Notes under the pieces: model-generated
What the model was told of the DNA's origin: nothing
Seen by the model: only the letters and a program-made list of their open reading frames with translations
Databases searched by the model: none
Position numbers and translations under genes: made by a program
Shown here: in pieces, positions 34,879 through 47,446 of the stretch
How positions within the stretch are numbered: the first letter of the stretch is position 1
Layout of the letters: each line of letters opens with the position of its first letter
Origin: Alnus glutinosa
Taxonomy: Eukaryota > Streptophyta > Magnoliopsida > Fagales > Betulaceae
DNA: 64,000 nucleotides
NCBI RefSeq assembly: GCF_958979055.1
Contig: NC_084887.1
Coordinates: 36,124,620-36,188,619 of the forward strand
Direction: 5' to 3'

Positions 34879-36985
34879 ACTAGCAAGTAGGATAACTGCT
34901 ATTTAGGTGACACCTTTTCTCTGGTCATTAAGAGGTATGCTTAACATGTTCGTTTATTTCTGAAGAACATAGTGTCATAGAAAAGATGCTACACAAGCAA
35001 ATTTTTATTCAAAGTGCTAACCTGAAAAGAATAAAAAAGAAAAAGGAGCGTGGAGATTACTAGTTAAGACAACTAAACTTTTCAAGTTTTAACTATCAAG
35101 CAATGTCATATGAAAAAGCCACCCTTCAGCTCAAAATGTAAGTGGCGACTAGAATTGCGGTAAGTTTTCTGGAATAGAGATCTCCAACAATTTTGTTGTC
35201 TAGATTGCTAGTAATTTGAGCAGCAAATTTGATAGAGTCTCTATAAGGCTCACTTGTCCAAACAAGTCTCGGGCAACAAATTGCTAGGATCCAAATCCGG
35301 TATAAACCCTTGATAATAAACTTGAAGGCGCTTTTGGTTCATCCTTCATATGGAGTTACATTATCTCGCGGCAATCTCACGGGCCAAACAACAAAGCCTT
35401 TGAACCTGTTAGAATATAGGATATTTACTATATGTGTATTTGGTTTCTTATTAAGTATTTACCATATCTATTGGTAGGATTTGATTTCCTTTCTCAGCTT
35501 ATTTGCCTACCTATTTTCCCTATAACCAAAGTCATCTTTAACACAAATACAATGTCAAGTCAATAAATCACTATGTAGCCCCACATGACACCTCTTAGTG
35601 GTATACGTAGGCATCTAAAGTCGAATCATGTCAAAATTCATAGGTTTCCTTTCTCTCTCCGCTTCCGCTTCCGTAACATAAGATATGGGGTTTAGGATCA
35701 AGATTACTCTAAAATTGATGATACCATAAATAAGCCTAGGGCCAATTAATAAAAGGGCTACCCCACAAAAAGGTTCATTCCATAGAAAAGCCCATAAAAG
35801 TCTAAGAGTGCATCGCGTAACCAACAATCTGACAATTTCTACTAAAGACCACCTCAAAAGAAGCTTTTGGATTCAATGATACACTACTGACTTAAGTATC
35901 AGAAGCTCTCTTGGATTCAATGATACACTACTGGCGTCACTCCGGTGGTTTTTTTTCTTGTCTTGTAGTTGAACCGTTATCCGTTCGTCCAAAAATATGT
36001 TATTGCAAAAATAAATGTTTTACGAATATAATTACAATTGTCAGTTTTTGGAAAAATGGACTATTATCTTTTTTTCTTGAGATGCATATTTTGGCCATTC
36101 TCGTATACTACTGAATGAAATTTTCTTTCTCTTCTTCCCCCCCAAGTATTTGATTGTTATAAGGACACACGATGAGCTAAAAAAAAAGGCAAGCACCATT
36201 GATGGACTTTCTATTTGCCCATGTTTGTCATCTTGAGAAATATATTTAGTTCAAAAGCATTGCCACTTATCTCAATCTCAATCTCTTTTGCTCCTATGTA
36301 TAAATATTATAAATTGCTGATAATCTGGTTATTAGGGGCCAATTTTTATTTATTTTTTTTTTTTTTTGTGTTCTAATATATTGAGATAAGTGTCATTAAT
36401 AGGGATGTTTAAAAGCCCCATGAATCAAAGCACTTAGCTCCCCCATATCAAAACCTATTTATTAGTGGTGATAAGGTTTTATGGTTTTTCTCATTAAATC
36501 ATAGTCTTTGTATATGTTTGTTTCTACATCTTATTATCTTTTCAATTATTTTGGAAGGCCGGATACTTAAGAAGCTAGGAATACGTCAAGGAACATGAGA
36601 TGAACAATGAAATTTCAGTCAAGTCAATGAAAGAGGCTTGTCTACATAACCCAGCTCTCAATTAAGTTATTATATAAATAATATATGAAGAAGAGCCTCA
36701 TCTCTTGCAGGAATGACCTCTAAGCATGCCCTAGAGCTTCCAATGCAGTATCGTGGCCACATCTTTTACCTAACAAAGAAACAAAGACCAAAAGAAAAAA
36801 AAAATGCTTATTCTTTATTATAGAAAAGGAAGTTTATTGTGCACTTCTCTTACAAATACTTGTCTCTAATAATGGTTATGCAAACTACTAATGAACTCAT
36901 CATCAGCAAGCCAATAAGAGAGTACATTGTAGGTAGAAAAAGTAGTAAAGGGAACCAAGATGAGGTCACTGATAATGGTTGATGT
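34879..36985. other. Intergenic region between the MYB and carbonic anhydrase genes
   Basis: These two genes converge here. The stretch carries both 3' UTRs and otherwise no gene. A 23-bp direct repeat (TTGGATTCAATGATACACTA plus CTG) occurs near 35868 and 35912. A tract with TTGCTAG.AATTTGAGC (around 35200) recurs in diverged form near 43300. Poly(T)/poly(A) runs are frequent. Confidence 0.55.
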
Positions 36986-39900
36986 TCATACGGAGAGAGA
37001 TGGAGAAAGACCAAACTCAAGCCCCCAGAGCTCAAAGCCTCCTTTAACAAAGTCGTAGTAACCACCCTTCAATGCCAGAGTTTTCTTCACCAACCCTTCT
37101 CTTACAAATGGATAGGTTAGCAGGTTTCCAATGGATAAATTCACTGCTTCCTGTATCACCCACCATTCAAACATGTATATTTGGTAAGAAATATTAACTC
37201 CATGAGACAGGAAAAAAAAACAACTAAAATTCAACATATGAAAACACAAGAACAGTAACAGTATTTGATGGTTTATGTTATGATTCTTCACTTGTCAGGC
37301 ATAAGATAGAAAGGCATTAAACATGTGGCAAAGAAGCTGGGGAAGCAAGGGTGTTTTTACCTTTTCGCAATGTCCGCATAGTTCTGGGACACTTGCATTG
37401 CTAAACTCTGCTTTCACCTTGGCCTTCGCAGGCAAACCAATTTTGACCCAATCTTCTATGAAATCACTGCACATCCCAATTCTTAACCAATCAAAATTCC
37501 CCACTTTGAATATGAATTTTTTTTAGATTATACACTAAATCAGCCAGGCTAAATTGGGGTAGAATCAGATGCAGGACTTTTGCAAAATCCTGATCTGCAT
37601 ACTCTGCTCTGTTTGTTTTGAGCAAATAGGCATGCAATGGGATCTTTAAAGTGGAATTTATGAATGGTAATGAAGAGTGAACATGATGAATAAAAGCAAA
37701 GGCCTTACGTAGAGGTGGATCCATCTTCTGGGATGGATATCAGCCCCTTAATTCCACCACAAGCGCTGTGCCCAATCACCACAATGTTTTCCACCTGCGG
37801 ATATTGATTACCAAATAAACTATTAATTTTTTTTTTTAAAAAAAATAAATTAAATTAAATGTTGACGTATTTGATCCTACCAAGATCTGGGTTTTAACCG
37901 TTCAACTATCATATATGAGATATATGTGCTAATGTTGCCAATGAAAACCTCAAATGGCAAGTCTTATCCCTATAAGAATTGATTTAAGGCCCGAACGAAG
38001 TTAATTCGAGTATTGATTAATGTTCAAGTTTGGTTCATTTTATTTTATTTTTTGCATGAGTTGAGCTCAAGCTTATTACTAACCTAGATTATTTTTTTTC
38101 AAATTCGATTCATTTATTTTTTGGACTTAAGCTTGTTGATGAGCAACTCAAATAACTTATTTATTCCTTATATAAAGTATATATCGTAATTGATTATACT
38201 TTCTTGTAAATCCATGTCAACCATAAGTTACTTAATTAGCGTTGTGATTTTACCATTCAAATTAATTAGATAAACTTATAAAAGTTAACTTCCCCAACTT
38301 TGTATTGTAATATATAATATATAAAAAATTTCACCATTATCTTATAACTTTAGTTACAATTTTAAATAATTCAATCTCGAGATTATATAAGTATTTTTAT
38401 AGTATACATACATATTTATACCAAGACCCACAATAATCACATGACTTTAAGCTATATCTATGACATTAGGAAAATAATTTATTTTTCATTTTTTTTAAAA
38501 TACTTAAGATGCTCTCACTATAAATTTAAAAACAATACTATAAAAAATAATAAAAATAAAGTTACGAACTTATTTGAGTCGAATCGAATTTAGTTTTGCT
38601 CGTTTAGTAAGAGAGCCTAAATTTTTGTTCAAGCACAAATGAATCGAACTCGAGTCAAATTTATATAAATCAAGCTTGAATTGTTTACGAACAACTCAAT
38701 TCATTTATGACCCTAAATAGAGTCAAATGAGATCTTAATTTTTATTTTATTTTTTATTTTTAAAAAAAATGTTGGATATAATTTTTGGACACCAACAACC
38801 AAATATATAAGAGAGAGAGAGAGAGAATATAAGCAAAAGCAATGTATATAGGTTACCAATGTGTGGGCTTACCTTGAGATGCAAAACTGCATATTCAATC
38901 GCAGCCCCAGTTCCAGAGTACCTTGTCTGTTGCAGCACAGAAAACCGCAAAGTCCCATTTCAGAGTTGGAAATTTTTGGTCAAAAACAGGTTAAAAAAAA
39001 TATAGAAAGAAATAGTTCAAGACAGATAAAAGTAATTAAGATAAATTTTTCTCAAATTTGGCTTGAGAAATTTTTTTAGATTCAATCTATTAAACTCGCA
39101 TACGTCTAAAATGCATTAATTCTATTAAACTGACATATATCCTAAAATAAATGCATGTAATACATGCTGGCTGGGTTAAAAATACAAACAAAAATTAAAA
39201 ATACATGTAAAGATAAGGCTTGTATATATGGGACGACCGTACCTTATCATAGGGTGGAACAAAGTTAGCAACGTTGCGGACCACAAAAGCCTCTCCTGGT
39301 TGGAAATCCAACACATGTGATGGGCAGACCCGGGAATCAGAGCATGCAAACACCATAAACTACAACATATATAGAAAATTCATATTAATTAATTAATGTA
39401 ATTAACTTCCCATTGAAGAATCTAAGAAAAAAGCAGCCAGTAGTTGTACCAAACATATATAACCCCCAAAAAGAATGTAAAAGTACCACATGGCCCATGC
39501 TGCCTACAAAAAGAAGACAAATCTAGAAAGAACAAGAAGAAAGATCATTGCCTTGGGACTTTGTCCTTTGGCCAGCTCACCGTACAAAGCCGGGTTCTTG
39601 CTGCAAAGAGTTTTACAAAAGCAAATTAATAGAGCGTTAGAATTAATATTAACAGAAATGATTAAAGTTTAATTAATATGATGTTAGAGTGGAGATTCTG
39701 CAATATTATATATATACTTCCAGTCTCGGTTGTTAAAAGAAAGTTTAAACTTTTGAACATCTGATGGAGAATTCGAGAGCGTTAGAGAAAAGTGAAGTAT
39801 GAAAAAGATCGAGATTACTGACTCGAATTTCTCTCTCTTGAAGTGAATGAAACCGGTTTTGATCCTCTCAACAGGGTTAAATTTGGCGTCGGAATTTGGA

Positions 39901-41647
39901 GTTTGTAACTCTGCCGTTATCTGCTCCACTTTTGCAGCAGCAACAGCTTTCAAGTCCCCCTTCTCACTGCATCCAACTCAAAAAGCAAAGATGCATAGAA
40001 AAGATCAGTAAGATAATTATTATTAGAAAACTTTTAGATTCAGTACATGTCGATCGAAGGAGTTACCTGAGAAGTTTCTTGAGAGCCTCAATAGCGTCCT
40101 CGTACGAGTCCTTCCCCATGTCTTCTCTCTGCAAATTAATGCCACCCAAAAATAAATAAAGGATAGCATATCATGTGATTATGACAAAAGTGGACAACTA
40201 ACCTCCTTAAAATTTACCTATAATGTTTCAGTGACAAATTAATATATACTGCTATAGCTTTAATATTTAACAACTTGAAAAAAGAAAAATATATGGTTCA
40301 TGCAATATATATTTATATATATAAACTAGTTTTGAGTACCTATATATTTTTCAACTCTTATACAATTTCTCTTCGTTTGGAGGAAACTAAAGAAAAAGAT
40401 TAATGTTCTAAATTCAAGTGATCATGGTGCATGTGTATTTATTCAACCGAAAAACGAAATGAAAGGGAAACTGAGTGGTAGCAATGGAACGGATCGAGAG
40501 GAAAAAGTTTGTTTTGGCCGGCGAGGTATTATTGCATTTGAACTGACCATTTCTGTAAGAATTTTCCGCAACCAACGGCTCTTTTCAAGAACACGTACAT
40601 TTATTACTTATTTTCTTTAACAAAAAAAAAGAAAAAAAGAAAAAAAAAAAAAAAAGGGAGCCGTTTATTATGTGGAGCTAGACAACATTTATTCTCACAT
40701 GAACAACCACCGCCACACATATGTCAAGTGACAAAATATGCGTATAAAAACCGTGGAGATCCCGGTCAAGTGGGCAACGTCGGGACCATATATATTCTTG
40801 GTAGCTAGCTACTATCGGTTTCAGATAGCGATTTTAAAATATGCGTTTTAAAACATTAGTGATTTTAAAATGCAGTTAATTAATAAAAATGTGATTTTTA
40901 AAAATAGAGTTAAGCGTTTGGTAAAAATGTAGTTTAAAACGTATCTTTAAAATCATGCGTTTTTTAAAAGGCACCGGCAGGCACTTGCTTGTTGCGCAAA
41001 AATATGGATATTTCCTCATTTTCAAACGGTCATTTTTTAAAATAAAAAACGAGACATTTTCTTCGCTTTTATTTAAAATTAATTTAACACTCGTTTAGCC
41101 TACACCTAATCAAGTTATATATTGAGCATAATTAATGGAAAAGTGAGTAATTTATTTTTTACACCACATATTTTAAGAGACTTTTCATGTTCATCAGTCA
41201 CTTAAAAAAAACTTAAAACACATCACATCAACCAGAATAAAATAGACATAAGATCTGAGAAATATATAAGTGTAAAAAGAATAGCATTATTTTAACTTAT
41301 AGAACAACACTACACCTCGAGGGTGTGAGATTTTTGCTGGCCACGTACAACAAAAAACATGCACGTACGTACGATATATGATCAGTTGTGTTTTTTTAAC
41401 AACACACATGCATGCCCACGTGCAATGGCGAGCGAGAGAGAGAGAGAGAGAGGAAGAGAGGTACCCAAGTAGGGGTGATGATGGGAGCAGGGGCAGCGAA
41501 AACAGGCTTGTTCTGGATGAGGGAAGGAGGAGATGGCGAAGAGTTAAGCCTAGCGAACACACAGGGACGCAATGTAGCTTTCCTCACACAAGTCTGGGCT
41601 CCAGAGGTTGACGAAAGGCACCAACCGTTGATCGAAGCAGTCGACAT
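36986..41647 (-). CDS. BCA1: Beta-carbonic anhydrase, chloroplastic
   Basis: Nine exons on the minus strand: 41647-41465, 40128-40067, 39966-39823, 39600-39552, 39359-39243, 38926-38873, 37794-37709, 37466-37361, 37150-36986. They total 966 bases (321 residues, the usual length). It interconverts CO2 and bicarbonate in the stroma. The zinc site is complete: Cys152 and Asp154 with Arg156 (ACSDSRV), then His212 and Cys215 (GHSACGG). The plant-type segments [15 protein letters not shown] and [12 protein letters not shown] are present. The first 95-100 residues, Ser/Pro/Ala-rich with one Met in exon 1, form the transit peptide and linker. Exon 3 uses an unusual donor (GA|gtcagt). Exon 4 ends AAG|gcaatg, a GC donor; only this joins SPK directly to FMVFACSD in frame. 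All other introns are GT-AG. Confidence 0.95.
39360..39551 (-). other. GC-AG intron 4 of beta-carbonic anhydrase
   Basis: This 192-base intron begins gcaatg directly after CCCAAG and ends tgttgtag before TTTATGGTG. No GT donor gives the conserved protein. The nearest in-frame GT would add six hydrophobic residues inside a core strand. See findings. Confidence 0.75.
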
Positions 41648-41674
41648 GGCGCACAATGCCCTTGTGCTCGGTAG

Positions 41675-41681
41675 ATTTATA
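41675..41681 (-). promoter_or_regulatory. TATA-like box near the carbonic anhydrase start
   Basis: TATAAAT lies 28 bases before the ATG, with a second TATATTTA a few bases upstream. If used as a core promoter it would leave almost no 5' leader. It may instead be part of the leader. No alternative Met exists in exon 1. Confidence 0.3.
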
Positions 41682-42045
41682 CCATAAATATAGATAGCTC
41701 CACTCCACGTACCCCAGATAACGAAAGCGAAAGCCCAGTAAACAAGAGCTTCTAGCCTTTGTAGATGAGGTTTGGACGCACGAGATGGAACAGAATGGCC
41801 ATGTCATGGGCCTTCCCTTCCCAGATTCATGATCATATGCATGCGTACGTGTCACAATTAACATTAGTGTATATGTTGGACCATGCATTCATGATCAACG
41901 ACTGTTGTAGCGTTGTGGCCTTTCCAAAGGCTATTGGCTCCTCTCAGATAAGGATGGAACATAAGCCATTCCTGTTGCCCGCTTGTCCTGTTCAAGCTGA
42001 AAGATCCCTTCATTACAAAACATCTACATGCATGCGCGCATAATG

Positions 42046-42085
<40 letters not shown>

Positions 42086-42704
42086 GGGTTAGATACATTT
42101 CATTCCTTTTAATGCTGTACAAATGATATAGATGCATTCTATTTTTATGGCTACATATATATATATATCCTTAATTGGTTTTCTGATGAATTCACATGAG
42201 TACTATTAGAAAAGATCGTAACATGCATGCACTAATTAAATCATCACTTATGTATATGAAAAGCTTAAGCTAATTAGTAATTATAAATTTAATCATTTAT
42301 TTGGAAGGCATTAACGTGTCAGCAAAACCCCTTAAAACTCCTTCCCCCCTCCTTCCTTTGCTTTGAGCTAGAAAAACAACTTTTCCATAAACTCTCCATT
42401 TCCATTATGCTCCATATCTTCTTGAAACTAGTTTTAAACATTGACCTACATTATGTTCCATATATTATCCAATTAACTAATTTATAGCCTAAGTCACTCT
42501 AGCTCCACTATTTTCACAAATAATGTAATGTTAATTACTTTTTAAACTAATTCCCAATAAGCATCAATTAGCTCTTGTGGGTCGACATTAAAGGTCAGGG
42601 TAAGAATTTGGATATTGCTGCAAATAATTTTTTTTAATTTTTTTTTTAAAAAAAATGGTGTTGTTTACCAAAATTAAAGGAAGAAGTAGTACAAGACAAA
42701 TCAA

Positions 42705-42846
42705 CTTGAGGCATTCGCTATCCTTAGGTGAAATCGAATGGCTTATATGGGCAGACTCAATGGGTGATGGATCATAGAGATAAGGCCCTATCCTTAAAGC
42801 ATGGTTCTTGTGGTATTGTGGATCTAAGGATAGCGAAGGCCTCAAG
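42705..42846. mobile_element. 142-bp element with 23-bp terminal inverted repeats
   Basis: Left end CTTGAGGCATTCGCTATCCT and right end, read on the other strand, CTTGAGGCCTTCGCTATCCT are inverted copies, and the match runs on to base 23 (22 of 23 identical). The interior has no coding frame. No clear target duplication, so the superfamily is open. Confidence 0.65.
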
Positions 42847-43923
42847 TGTATTAATTAGGGCAGTGCTTCAAAGTTTCCTTCATATTTCTTTCTTAAAAAC
42901 AATTTCTCAAAATTAACCTTTTGAGTTCGTAAACAAGTTTGTCTACGCCGGCAATGGCATATATAGTGTTGTTGTTGATGAATTACAATTGTTTGTGGAC
43001 CATACCACCTTGTTGCTAGGACTAGTTAGGAGATGATTCATTTCATAGTTCATATTATATTTTATAGCTAGATTTAATTGTGTATATATTGTTACATAAT
43101 GAATATATTGTTTCACGTCATTTAAAAATTTTAAATGACGTGACAGTACTATATATGTGCACCGTTAGATGTAACAAAATAAAATTTAGAGCTCACATGA
43201 AACCAACATGCCTAAATAAATTATGGGTTAATTGCTCGGCCATTTATTTGGGTAGGTAGATCTCATATGGGTTTTTTCACATTAATTGCCCAAATTGCTA
43301 GCAATTTGAACGGCCAATTATTGTGAATCCTTATCCCTAGGGTGCCTAACACTAGTGGGATGAGAATCCCCTTAATTCTTTGTCAGGATTTTATAGAATT
43401 TGGGTAAAGAATGACAGATGAGTTGGGATCCGAGTACTTCGGGTAGCCTAAGGTACAAGGCCCGTTACTTGGAGCACCCGAGCCCCACACCCCTCTCTCA
43501 TTCCCTCTCCAAATTCCTGTAGCTAGAATTCAAACAAGTAATTTCTCAGCATAGGTGAGCTAGCTAGATTTACAAATACTTACCAAAAAAAATCAAACAC
43601 AATTGAATGAATATGTATGTATGCACAGCAGCACCTATAAACCACATGTATGCGTGCGGGGCAAAGATTCTCTCCATTTCACTTGAAATGGAAATGAACC
43701 ATTTTGTGATCAGGATTTAATATTGTTGCAATATCTAACATGAAAATGATACCACATTATTTAAATGTTTTGAATATCGATCTTGCCAACATGCATATTT
43801 ATGATCACTTTCGCAGCATCATTTACATCGTTAGATATAACAATATTAAATCCTAATGAAGAAATAACTCTTTCCTAGTTACTTCAAATTGAGAGAATCT
43901 TATTCCATGCCCGGAGTATGTGC

Positions 43924-43959
<36 letters not shown>

Positions 43960-46055
43960 ATGCAAACCGGTACGATATGATCAAGAAAAGCAGCACTGAA
44001 ATCAAAAACAGCCATTTTCCATGGGAGAGAAGCTTTTTGGTCATCTTTCTCTCGAGAAACAATGTCGTTTCACGGGCTCACAAGAAGACCCAAGAGAGTA
44101 AGGGACTAATGAGGAGGATGCATATATGGGTGGTTGTGTTTTGGAATTAACGTTGGTTTTCTAAGTTTGGCCGAGCAATAATGTCGGCATTTTTTGCAAC
44201 TTGCAAGGAGAATGTCAACATTCTGTTCTCATTTTTAATATTAATTTTTGTTAACATTAATTGTTTTTTGGTTACATAACAATAACATTGACCCTGTAAA
44301 ACCAATAATGTTACAAATTAAATGTCGGTCAGTGCTATACAATTTTACTTTTCGCATTGTGTTAAATTCAGGAACTTTACTAGAGCTACTAATTCACTTT
44401 GCACTAATTAATTACCATTTACCACGTCAGTCACTCAGTAAATAATTAAATTTACTTGTCAAATTTTGTTGGTTAAATTTTTTACTCACGTATTAGTTTT
44501 GTAATCAAAACTTAACCATCTTATCCTATGCGCGCGTAATGTGGATGTTTCACACCCCCCGTGTGTTTGAACTTTAACTTTTATCCATGCACTTAATTTC
44601 ACCGGTGAAAAGGGGGCCACGTGGATTTTGTGATGTGCAGAACCTAACCATGTGGTCATCTCATTGTCATTTTTATGGAATGGGAACCCTCTCTCCCATG
44701 TAGCTCTCATCAAACATCAAGCACTTAAGAGAACGGCTTCTGGTGTACCTATCCGGCCCTCCGATGGGCCCATCTACCTTAAGGCCTCTCGGACCCAAAC
44801 ACAATTGAATTACCCAACCAACAAAGGGCCCATAAGGCCTGTCTAGTACCCCAAGGCCCAAACACAATGGAAGTTACTAAATTGCACCACATTGCATGTG
44901 AATTAAAAAATAAAAAATAAAAAAATAAAAAAACAATTTTTCTACATTTGCAATTTGCAATTTTTTTAAAAGCTCTCTAACGATACATTTTCTGCGATTT
45001 TTTTTTAAAAAAATATCACTTTTGGTCTACAAAGATCGCAGTGTCAAACGCACTCAAGCAAAATCTTTCCCATGAATTTGATATGAAAATTCATATTCTA
45101 TAAGTGTGCATTGTGCAGGCCACTCAAAGACACCAGAAAGTTGGACTCAAGAATTACTACAAGAACTATCGCTTTCTTCTCTCCTGAAGACACCTAAACC
45201 TCTCCCCATAGATGTTGAGGATAAGGTAGTGAAATCCACTCCCTCCTCCTCCTCCTCCTTTATTCCCCTCCTCCTCCTTCCCCTTTCCTTTCTCGCCTCT
45301 TTTGAGGCTCAAACTGTCTATTTGGAGGTCTTGTCCATCGCCCTTAGTGATATATCTTAGTTCAACATCTCCATTGGCTTCTCCTCCACCACGGATGATC
45401 CAATTTCAGTCTCCACATGTCATTTTCAGCCTTGGATCCGCCCCCTTCTTGAAGTTCTTGAATTTGATTTTTTCAAAATCAAATATATTCGCTTTAGGAA
45501 GCTTCACCACCACACACGCCACTCTACCGTGATCTAGGCTCCCTCCACTCCACTTTGCCATCAGCCGCTTCTCCATTTGGCCACCACGCGCCGACGCGTG
45601 GACAACCTTGTGTCGCCATCACGATGGCTTCCACCGCCTTTCACAGTTGTCGCCGGTCACCTGTGGTGCTATGCATACTCCTAACAACCATCTTTGGCGC
45701 ATGAGACTACGCGCCAACAAGTTGCCTCCGCCACACCAGCAACCAATGTTTTGTTCCTTAGTTTTTTTTTTTTTCTTTTTTTTTTTTCCTAGTTTCCTTC
45801 AGACTATTAAAGCTATCTTCACCGTAGGCTTTGTTTTGACTCTCATCAATGTCTTATTTGTTGCAATGGTTTACCTTTAGGTATGTTACTACAATTGTTT
45901 CTTTGCTGGGGTACAGATTGAATTATTGGACCTTTCGAGATTTATAGCCCTTCTTGCGCCTCTAGGCTGCACTACTCGTGGTGCGTCTTACCAAACCGCC
46001 TTAATTGTCGACCATTTTTCTTGGTCTTCGTACCAAGAATATATAGGACCACATC

Positions 46056-46347
46056 TAGGGGTGGACAAATTATCCGCCTACCACCTATCGACTGCTTACC
46101 GAACCAAACCGAACCACCATTAATCGCTTACCGAATAATTTCGATTTGATACTCGGTATAAAATTTTGTTCCGAAAACCGATTCAGAAACTAAACCGTCT
46201 TTTAAGCGGCAACCAAACTGAACCGCTTTTAATCGGTAACCGAACCGAACCGCATTTTATTCCGATCGATTAACCTAACCGACATAAAACGAAACGTCGT
46301 CATTTTATTAAGAACGAAACATTTTATCTTTTTTTCTCTCCCTCTCT

Positions 46348-46385
<38 letters not shown>

Positions 46386-46576
46386 CTCCTTTAAAAAAAT
46401 CAAAACAATGTTGTTTCCTTACTCATGTTAATTGATTTAACCGACTTAACCAACCGCCTATTAATCAACTTAACCGACCGCCTATTAAATGCTTAACCGA
46501 AATAAATTCACCGACTGCATTCCGACAAAAGTCGGTTAACCGACTTAACCGCCTACTGAACCGATGCCCACCCCTA
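46056..46576. mobile_element. hAT-type MITE with 8-bp target duplication
   Basis: The 521-bp element has terminal inverted repeats TAGGGGTGGACA / TAGGGGTGGGCA (11 of 12) and is flanked on both sides by ACCACATC (46048-46055 and 46577-46584). An 8-bp duplication and T/CAGGGGTGG-type ends are the hallmarks of hAT elements. The interior is packed with CCGAACCGAAC- and AACCGACTTAACCG-type units and a 45-base poly(T) tract, and encodes no transposase. Confidence 0.9.
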
Positions 46577-46816
46577 ACCACATCATTTATTTGATGCATT
46601 CCCTTTTAAGTTTTGTTTATCACCACTGATGAAATTAATTTAGAACTCTTTGCTAGTTGTCCAGCCCTATATTTTTATTTGTTGCAATTTCTTTGTCGAT
46701 GTATGTACAAAAAAAAAAAAAAAAATTGATAATTGATTCCTCAACCTGGGCTGGTTGAAAATGCCGCATTATCAAGTAATTAACAGCTATTCCAGTTAGG
46801 GTATCATATGCTCAAA

Positions 46817-47372
46817 CTACTTGGGAGCTAGTCTGATTGGACAGACGGAGAATGCGACACACCGAGCTGCTTTTGCCAGCATAAAGCGCTCATTTTCTGT
46901 CAGAGGCCTCTCAATCACCTTCACTACATTCACATCCTAAAACAACAGAGGAAAGCCAACATCAGAACAAAGATACAACCCCAGAAGTGATAAGCATTAA
47001 TAAAGAGATGAAACAAAGAATACTTTCCCCAAAATTAATAACATCAACATTCATTGTGTTTTTTTAACATGAAGAATCCTTTATGACCATATGATGAATC
47101 TGTGGTATTTGAAAGTCCGTGAACAGAAGAGACGAGGGTTCCATACGTTTCAAGTTCATATAAGCAAAATGTCAGAAGACATAGTGTACTAACCTTCTTT
47201 TGTTGATGGACAGTAGGTCTGATGCTCGCAGTATCACCAATCACAATTACATTGTTAAGATTCCCCCTTTCATCCCTTTCTGCTGGTGAAGCTGTTGAAT
47301 GTTTCCATTGCCCATTAATAATATACTTGTAGTAGTACCTTCAGGCAGTGAGTACAATCACATTTAGAAAGA

Positions 47373-47446
<74 letters not shown>

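Larger units (their letters stand above)
41700..46816. other. Intergenic region between carbonic anhydrase and LSF1
   Basis: No supported gene in about 5 kb. It contains a (TA)n microsatellite (42048-42080), a 142-bp inverted-repeat element (42705-42846), a palindrome-bearing repeat (43111-43165), a (GA)n run (43928-43954), a cluster of GGCCCA motifs (44740-44870), a CT-rich codon-like stretch (45100-45880) that does not hold one frame, and a hAT-type MITE (46056-46576) just downstream of the LSF1 stop. Confidence 0.6.

Noticed and set aside
45106-45880. CT-rich stretch with several frames of 65-90 residues
   Set aside because: Frames shift repeatedly, contain long Ser/Leu/Phe runs from TCC/TTT tracts, and match no family I know.
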